Source: RGIG5952 sp045603485 (GTDB lineage: Bacteria; Verrucomicrobiota; Kiritimatiellia; RFP12; JAAYLN01). Taken from it: a DNA stretch of 64,000 nt. The stretch covers positions 1-64,000 of the forward strand of contig JAZUMF010000077.1 in NCBI GenBank assembly GCA_045603485.1, in the 5' to 3' direction. This document shows, piece by piece, positions 58,693-64,000 of this stretch. Every line of letters begins with the position of its first letter. Position 1 is the stretch's first letter. The position numbers and the translations under genes were made by a program. The notes beneath the pieces are model-generated. The model ran no database searches and had not been told where the DNA came from. It worked only from the letters and a program-made list of their open reading frames with translations.

Positions 58693-60111
58693 TTACTTCT
58701 TGACAAACAAGATAATTACGAACAAAATTAGTAGTGTGTAAGTAATAATACGATGCGTCGGAATATCTTTAAAGAGTGGTAAATTATCGATATCGGAAGT
58801 AGTGGAACAAATTTCGGAGGAAGTTTTTTGCGGCTTTACTTGCTCGGCATCGGCTGTTTTATCTGCACTTTTTATGGGAATTTCAATATCTGAAGGTGCG
58901 TTTTGCTGCTTTATCCTCTCTTTCAAAGCCTCATCATCGGCAATAGCACGCGCTTTTGCGACCTCTAAATAATTTGATATTTCGTCAATATCTTTTTTGA
59001 AATCCATAAGCTCTTTTAGTGTTAGGACATCAATGGCAGAACGGCCATGCGAAAGAGTTGACTCATTAAAGGTAAGTGTTCTTACAAAAGATTGCTCGTT
59101 TTGGTATTTTGTCTGCAAACTTTTTAGAAATGCTCCTTGAGCCGATGTAAAGATATTTTCATAAACAAGCGGCTTTAGCATTTTTACTATATCTAATTTA
59201 ATTTGCACAAAATCAATAAGCCATTTGCGATTGAGCTCTATTATGGCATCAGGCAAATCCTCTCGAAGAGATTTAGCATATTTGTCGGAAAGTTGAATTG
59301 ATCGTTTTTCAAAGTTTTCTAGAGCTTGTGATGCCTGATAAGACTTTCTTTCGTTCATAATATCAATAGATTTTGAGATGCTTTTTATTCGTTCTTTTCT
59401 TCGTTGAACTGCATCGTATAATTGATCTCGGTATCGCGTCCAATTTTCTGTGGTAGCTCGTGATAAAGATATTTCGGTTAGGCGTTCAATATTTTGCACC
59501 AGATTATTCTTGGAGGAAAAGACTAGGCACGGAGCTTTTCGATTGCCGTTATTAAATGACCTTAAGGGTGCCTTATTAACTTCATTTGGCATTATTGCGA
59601 TAACATTTTCTATCAAAGATATTTCATCTTGCAAAGTTGCTCTATCTGCTTGGGCCGAAGCAATTTCATTATTTACGCTAGATGATGTTGATTTTGTTAC
59701 CCCTACGCTATCTCTAAGCTGAATCCATGCACGACGAAATTCATCTTCGATTGCAATAGAGCTTCTATTAAGATATTTACGGAATAACTCATCAACATCT
59801 TTCCTTAGAAGCATCTTGGATAATGTTGCAGCTTTTCGACGAGCTACAGTTGGGTAATTGTTTGAAAAGGCCGAACTTTCCTCCTCTTCGTATGCCAAAC
59901 GCATAGTCATTAGAGCATTCTCGCATGAAGCAACTTCCGATGTACAAGCAACCATACGGAGAGTTTCTTGCTCTATGCGGGCCTTCAAATCGTTTATCGT
60001 TCGTACTGCTGGCAATACAGACTCAGCGGCTCCACTATATGAGCCAATGGTTATGACAACAGCAATTATTAGGGTTTTGATTAAAGCAGAAATTTTAGTT
60101 TGGCATTCCAT
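58693..60111 (-). CDS. exported coiled-coil protein with C-terminal TM anchor
   Basis: 472 residues. N-terminal signal sequence (about 10-29, TLIIAVVITIGSYSGAAES), then a long helical region, an acidic linker and a C-terminal TM helix (about 452-470, ending FVKK). This leaves the body on the outer side of the inner membrane. AT-richer than the cluster. General shape recalls the coiled-coil membrane protein at the far end of the cluster, but no homology is evident. Confidence 0.5.
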   Translation of the reverse strand: MECQTKISALIKTLIIAVVITIGSYSGAAESVLPAVRTINDLKARIEQETLRMVACTSEVASCENALMTMRLAYEEEESSAFSNNYPTVARRKAATLSKMLLRKDVDELFRKYLNRSSIAIEDEFRRAWIQLRDSVGVTKSTSSSVNNEIASAQADRATLQDEISLIENVIAIMPNEVNKAPLRSFNNGNRKAPCLVFSSKNNLVQNIERLTEISLSRATTENWTRYRDQLYDAVQRRKERIKSISKSIDIMNERKSYQASQALENFEKRSIQLSDKYAKSLREDLPDAIIELNRKWLIDFVQIKLDIVKMLKPLVYENIFTSAQGAFLKSLQTKYQNEQSFVRTLTFNESTLSHGRSAIDVLTLKELMDFKKDIDEISNYLEVAKARAIADDEALKERIKQQNAPSDIEIPIKSADKTADAEQVKPQKTSSEICSTTSDIDNLPLFKDIPTHRIITYTLLILFVIILFVKK

Positions 60112-60454
60112 ATTACGAGCTCGTTATTTGCAAGTGGAACATACCATTTGGTAAGACCAATCTTCCATTAGCGTTTATAATTATAGCAAAAATAAGAGTT
60201 TCAAGTGTATTAAATTAGCTCCGTTTACACCAATACAGCAACAGGTAAACATCATTAACATAGCTGGTATGTGATAAATATCTTTCGATTATTTTAAGTA
60301 TATCACAGCCTCTAGCGGATGAAATTTTACACCAAATCTGCAAATATGTATTTACCCTAAATTTAGCAGTTGTAGGCTAATAGTCACCAATTGAGACAAT
60401 AGCTTTGAGTCTAGCAAGTTTAATTGCCCGTCCACATAAGATTCCTAGAAGTCT

Positions 60455-60515
60455 TATGTCTTAAGTCCAAAGTCGCACAAGTCTAATGTCTCACGTCTAA
60501 CGTCCATATTATAGT
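60455..60515. repeat. degraded GAGAC/GTCTC element, copy 4
   Basis: GTCTTATGTCTTAAGTCC, then GTCTAATGTCTCACGTCTAA. A worn copy of the element at 23-24.7 kb. The rest of the 60112-60640 gap shows no gene. Confidence 0.5.
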
Positions 60516-60641
60516 ATTGCTTTCGCTCCGCGTGAAAAAACTGTCAAACTCGAAAACTATCAAACTGCTCCTACTTGCAAACTTTGCATAAACTATGGGA
60601 AGTTATTGAGTTAAGATTTTGGTATATCAAGTCTAATGGTC

Positions 60642-60871
60642 TTTATTAATTGGAAACAACTTATTAGAAACAACTTACCTTGGGCGCACGGGCTAACTCG
60701 CCCGTGCCCATTTTTCTCATTGTTGAAGTCCGTTATATCAAAAATTGAAGACCACACTGAAGTAAATGAGCGCGGGCGTGTTAGCCCACGCACCTCTTAA
60801 AAGTTGTTTTTACCAGTTGTTCTAGTTGTTTCCATTCTTAAAACTTTTTAAGGGACAGTCCTTCTTGTTTA
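60642..60871. repeat. 0.2-kb direct repeat, left of rhuM
   Basis: Begins TTATTAATTGGAAACAACTT and ends AAGGGACAGTCCTTCTTG. Contains hairpins (GCACGGG ... CCCGTGC and a CGGGC/GCCC stem). Matches 61995-62203 with some substitutions and a small insertion. Confidence 0.8.
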
Positions 60872-60998
60872 CCTATTGGGTGAAACGCAAAACCAAAGCG
60901 AAGTCGCCAAATTTTTTGTGTATTTTGTGGTTAAAAATGCTATAATGCTCTCATATAGATGGCGCGGTGAGAGTTCGCGCTGCTGCCGCGTGGAAAGT

Positions 60999-61943
60999 AT
61001 GAAAGAGACCGAAAATCAGATTATCGTTTATGAACCGAATGAAACGATTCGGTTGGATGTTCGTCTTGAAAATGAGACGGTGTGGCTGACACAAAGTCAG
61101 ATGGCTATTTTGTTTGGATGCAGTGTAGATAATATAGGATTGCATTTGAAGAATGTCTATGCTGTTGGGGAGTTAGCGAAAGAGTCAACTACCGAGGAAT
61201 TCTCGGTAGTTCGCACGGAGGGGGCTCGACAGGTAAGGCGCAATATCATTTGTTATAATCTTGATGCGATTATCTCGGTAGGTTATCGCGTAAATTCAAT
61301 TCTAGGCGTAAAATTCCGCCAGTGGGCAACAAATATTCTTAAAGATCATCTTTTACGTGGATATTCTGTTAATGCTCGGTTGAATCAGCTAGAAGATAAA
61401 ATGGATCGTCGACTTTTCAAGCATGAAAGTGAAATCGCAGAATTAAAGAACAAGGTTGATTTCTTTATCCAAACTGAAACGCCGCCGTTGCAAGGTGTGT
61501 TTTATGACGGGCAGTTATGGGATGCAAGGGCGCTGGTATTGAAGCTCGTATCGGGGGCGAAAAAGTCGCTCATTTTAATTGATAATTGGGCGACCGTTGA
61601 GACGCTTGACCTTTTTGCTAAGAAGCGAAAGGGCGTAAAATTAACCATTTTTACATCCGAACATTACGATAAGAAACATGTACCGCATCACAAGATTTCG
61701 GATGAGGATGTTAAGGTTTTTAATTCTCAATATCCAAAACTCACTGTTAATTACAACGAAACATTTCATGATCGATTCTTAATAGTTGATGACAAGGAAC
61801 TGTATCTTATCGGTGCGTCGCTTAAGGATTTAGGCAAAAAGTGTTTTGCGTTTACGAAACTGGATGCTGGCGAAATTGAGCGCATCAAGAAGTCCGCCTA
61901 CGCCAAGGCTACGGTGGACAGGTCGGCATTCGGGGCGAAGTAA
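60999..61943 (+). CDS. RhuM/ORF6N-type protein with C-terminal PLD-like region
   Basis: About 314 residues from ATG 60999. N-terminal half is RhuM/Fic-like DNA-associated domain: VWLTQSQMAILFGCSVDNI, EGARQVRRNIICYNLDAI, SVGYRVNSILGVKFRQWA. C-terminal half FHDRFLIVDDKELYLIGASL resembles the HKD-like phospholipase D fold seen in ORF6N relatives. Role unknown; often in mobile islands and near restriction or defence loci. The last about 15 residues come from a dispersed repeat (YAKATVDR), so the natural end was probably replaced. Flanked by direct repeats. Confidence 0.82.
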   Translation: MKETENQIIVYEPNETIRLDVRLENETVWLTQSQMAILFGCSVDNIGLHLKNVYAVGELAKESTTEEFSVVRTEGARQVRRNIICYNLDAIISVGYRVNSILGVKFRQWATNILKDHLLRGYSVNARLNQLEDKMDRRLFKHESEIAELKNKVDFFIQTETPPLQGVFYDGQLWDARALVLKLVSGAKKSLILIDNWATVETLDLFAKKRKGVKLTIFTSEHYDKKHVPHHKISDEDVKVFNSQYPKLTVNYNETFHDRFLIVDDKELYLIGASLKDLGKKCFAFTKLDAGEIERIKKSAYAKATVDRSAFGAK

Positions 61944-61994
61944 GGTGAATGCGGCTGATGGCAGGGTGCATCTGTACAATTCACGGTTGAACCT

Positions 61995-62203
61995 TTTATT
62001 GATTGGAAACAACTTATTTGAAACAACTTGCCTTAGGCGCACGGGCTAACTCGCCCATGCCAATTTTTATATCAAAAATTGAAGACCACACTGAAGCAGA
62101 TGAGCGCGGGCATGTTAGCCCGCGCACCTCTTAAAAGTTGTTTTTACCAGTTGTCTAGGTTGTTTCAAATCTTAAAACTTTTTAAGGGACAGTCCTTCTT
62201 GTT
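61995..62203. repeat. 0.2-kb direct repeat, right of rhuM
   Basis: Same order of blocks as 60642-60871, ending in the identical TTTTTAAGGGACAGTCCTTC. With the left copy it brackets the rhuM gene like the ends of a mobile or excised unit. The short gap to 62269 holds no gene. Confidence 0.8.
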
Positions 62204-62269
62204 CGATTTTATAATCAAAAAATATAATATTAAAAATATATTGGCTTTCATATCAGTTCATAACACATA

Positions 62270-62848
62270 CTACTCAAGACTAAGGCTATCAACAATCTCC
62301 CTTAATCTCGCGGTTAAACGTGCTCTGATTTGATCGACGGCATTTCTTGTCATCCCGAATGCCGTGGCCACATCGGCGGGAGCCTTACCCTTTATCGCAA
62401 CTTCAACAAAGATCTCTTTACTTTTATCATGGAAGGCCGGGTCGGCAAGTAACTCTCTAATGGCAATATCAACCCTGGCTTGGCGCATCTCTTCCAATTC
62501 TTTACTCTGCAACGCCAAGATTTGCTCAAGTGCCCAACCTTCTTCGCTTTGCTTTATCTTTCTATTTTTAGCATAACGGGTATAAGCTTTATTCTTTAAT
62601 ATACCTAGCAAATAATTATGGAATAATCCCCTAGCCTCAGGCTCATATTGGTAATTTGGAAGCACCGAAATCAAGGCTATCAGTGTTTCCTGGATCAATT
62701 CATCTGAATCAAGATTTGGAAATCTGGCTTTGCAAAAATCCTCCATTATCGGCTGATAGATTTTAACAAAATCAAACCACCGGCAAGATGTAGGATCTTT
62801 GCCTAACGATTTTAAAAGCGACTGTGAGGTTTTGGGCGCATTTTGCAT
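62270..62848 (-). CDS. ECF-type RNA polymerase sigma factor
   Basis: About 192 residues from ATG 62848 (ATG 62860, inside the upstream gene, is also possible). Region 2: FPNLDSDELIQETLIALISV and LFHNYLLGILKNKAYTRY. Region 4: GKAPADVATAFGMTRNAVDQ. No anti-sigma gene adjacent; instead it follows an HNH gene directly. Regulon unknown. Confidence 0.82.
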   Translation of the reverse strand: MQNAPKTSQSLLKSLGKDPTSCRWFDFVKIYQPIMEDFCKARFPNLDSDELIQETLIALISVLPNYQYEPEARGLFHNYLLGILKNKAYTRYAKNRKIKQSEEGWALEQILALQSKELEEMRQARVDIAIRELLADPAFHDKSKEIFVEVAIKGKAPADVATAFGMTRNAVDQIRARLTARLREIVDSLSLE

Positions 62849-62849
62849 T

Positions 62850-63200
62850 CTACTCAACATCCTCGTCTAACTCAAGCGTTTCCAACACTTGCTCAGCTGG
62901 AGTTAAATACTTTTTATTATTATTGCAAATTTTGCAGCAGGGGACAACATTATGCCGATCGCTTTGACCACCGCGAGCCACGGGAATAACATGATCCATG
63001 GTTAATTCAGACGGTGGAAATTTCTTCTTGCAGTAGTAGCAAATCCCTTGCGCTATTTGATTTTTCCACCATTGACTTTGGCGAAGCTCTCTAGCCTTTT
63101 CACGCTCTTTGGCTGCGTCGCCTTGCATAATGCCTAATCCTGGCGGTAAAGGCATCTGCCGCTCTTTGCGGCTTCTGTCTCTATGTAATCCTTTGCCCAT
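62850..63200 (-). CDS. HNH endonuclease
   Basis: 116 residues. Zinc and catalytic residues are all present: C54, C57, MDHVIPVARGG (D69, H70), N84, then CCKICN (C89, C92). The N-terminus is basic. Start TAATG shares one base with the methyltransferase stop, so the two are translated together. Could act in DNA repair or defence; genome context alone does not decide. Confidence 0.85.
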   Translation of the reverse strand: MGKGLHRDRSRKERQMPLPPGLGIMQGDAAKEREKARELRQSQWWKNQIAQGICYYCKKKFPPSELTMDHVIPVARGGQSDRHNVVPCCKICNNNKKYLTPAEQVLETLELDEDVE

Positions 63201-64000
63201 TATTGAAAGTACCTTTGCACCTTCTCACCAAGTATCGTCTCGAGGACAGGAACTACATGCCACTCGTCGCGCATCTCAAGATACTCGCTTACAACCTGCG
63301 GCTGCCCGGCTTTGACCCCCTTAACCGCACGAAGCATTATATTTCGCGCGGTAGCTTCCGATGATACAAATTCTGAAATCTTTACCCGATACCCAGATAT
63401 GCGCATCAACTGAGCGCGAAAGGCGTCTGTCATCAAATCGGCAAGGCGTTCACGCAATATCCCGTGGCGCAGCAATGCCCGCATAGGACCTGAATCCTTG
63501 ATTTGCTTTTGCAAGTCGTGCTGACAGCAAGGAGCAATAAGCATATACCTTGCGCCTAGACGGATTCCGCAAGCTATTGCAAGGTCGGTTGCAACATCAC
63601 ACGCATGAAGGCTGAGAACCAAATCCGGTGGTGTATCAAGCTTAACCTCAGCCAGATCTGCGGTTATAAACTCAACATCGCCTGCGATGCCTAAACGCTC
63701 TGCCATTCCCTTAGCTGAGGTTATCACCGATTGATTTCTGTCAACACCGCTTACTTTGACCTTTAACCCACGGACTTGACTCAAGTAGCAGTAAGCAGAG
63801 AGTGTTAAATAGGCACGGCCGCAACCGCAATCTAAAATCTCAAGGGGTTTTTCCTGCGATGGAGAATCTTCATCAAGCAAAGCGTCAAGCTCACGCAAAA
63901 AGGCATTTATCTGATCGGTCTTACCACGCATTGAGGCTTTGATATTACCGCCGCCATCGGCTAAACCCAAAACTTTGAGAAGTGCCGTAGAATCAAAACG
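63200..64000 (-). CDS. SAM-dependent methyltransferase (Methyltransf_32-like), N-terminus beyond the window
   Basis: At least 267 codons; the frame is open to the right edge, so the start is missing. SAM motif ILDCGCGRAYLTLSAY, then VSGVDRN, VEFITADLAEV and VLSLHACDVATDLAIACG, and IAPCCQHDLQKQI. The SLHACD and PCC..H blocks are those of the Methyltransf_32 family related to RNA-modifying enzymes. First visible gene of a methyltransferase-HNH-sigma operon. Confidence 0.8.
   Translation of the reverse strand, partial: RFDSTALLKVLGLADGGGNIKASMRGKTDQINAFLRELDALLDEDSPSQEKPLEILDCGCGRAYLTLSAYCYLSQVRGLKVKVSGVDRNQSVITSAKGMAERLGIAGDVEFITADLAEVKLDTPPDLVLSLHACDVATDLAIACGIRLGARYMLIAPCCQHDLQKQIKDSGPMRALLRHGILRERLADLMTDAFRAQLMRISGYRVKISEFVSSEATARNIMLRAVKGVKAGQPQVVSEYLEMRDEWHVVPVLETILGEKVQRYFQ

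Overview
The window looks like a chromosomal segment from an uncultured, probably gut-associated member of the PVC group, most likely Kiritimatiellota/Verrucomicrobiota. This is inference, not proof. It rests on the mix of families (four-helix-bundle S23 and 'suffix' proteins, GxxExxY, HipBA, AbiE, RhuM, a beta-helix surface protein), on abundant dispersed intergenic repeats, and on an undecaprenol-kinase-type DgkA. Nearly all genes lie on the minus strand; only a secreted protein, an ABC ATPase and a RhuM gene lie on the plus strand.

Layout. 1-15.6 kb is an accessory region of small membrane proteins and stress or toxin modules: Fic, two hipBA pairs, an abiE pair and an L,D-transpeptidase. 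It is interspersed with repeats and gene fragments (GxxExxY, Fic winged helix, S23 tail, YkgJ). 15.7-19.8 kb is a 1336-residue AT-rich beta-helix surface protein. 20-25.8 kb holds a primase-helicase-nuclease fusion of the TOTE type, a four-helix suffix protein, a DUF1016 gene cut by a repeat and a GH113-like glycosidase. tRNA-Arg(TCT) follows. 26-28.6 kb is a short plus-strand pair (secreted protein and RbsA-like ABC ATPase) plus a convergent small membrane protein.

The main feature is a tightly packed minus-strand cluster from 57.85 kb down to about 28.9 kb, some 27 genes, many with ATGA or TAATG overlaps. In transcription order it encodes: a secreted repeat protein; a two-TM protein; a WXG100-like protein and a second helical hairpin protein; a coiled-coil protein; two FtsK/EssC-type ATPases; a short vWA; a TerY-type vWA, PP2C phosphatase and YegI-type kinase (a TerY-P triad); a 39-residue Cys-rich peptide with a radical SAM/SPASM enzyme; alternating FHA and vWA proteins; a caspase-like protease fused to a zinc ribbon and FHA domain and split by a one-base frameshift; two more vWA proteins; a kinase-zinc ribbon-FHA protein; a PPP-type phosphatase; a zinc-ribbon protein; a P-loop GTPase of the double-GTPase kind with a GAP1-like membrane partner; a membrane coiled-coil protein; and a decayed vWA gene.

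The combination reads as a phospho-signalling and GTPase-controlled conflict or secretion system. Kinases, phosphatases and FHA/vWA adaptors would sense and relay a signal. The FtsK/WXG part would move a protein across or into the envelope. The caspase and the modified peptide are candidate effectors. Individual parts belong to families described in comparative genomics. The whole assembly, with a RiPP-like peptide and a caspase-FHA fusion inside it, is not one I recognise.

58-64 kb carries a small coupled ribbon-helix-helix-like gene pair, a membrane coiled-coil protein, a RhuM/ORF6N gene between 0.2-kb direct repeats, and a methyltransferase-HNH-sigma factor operon running off the right edge.
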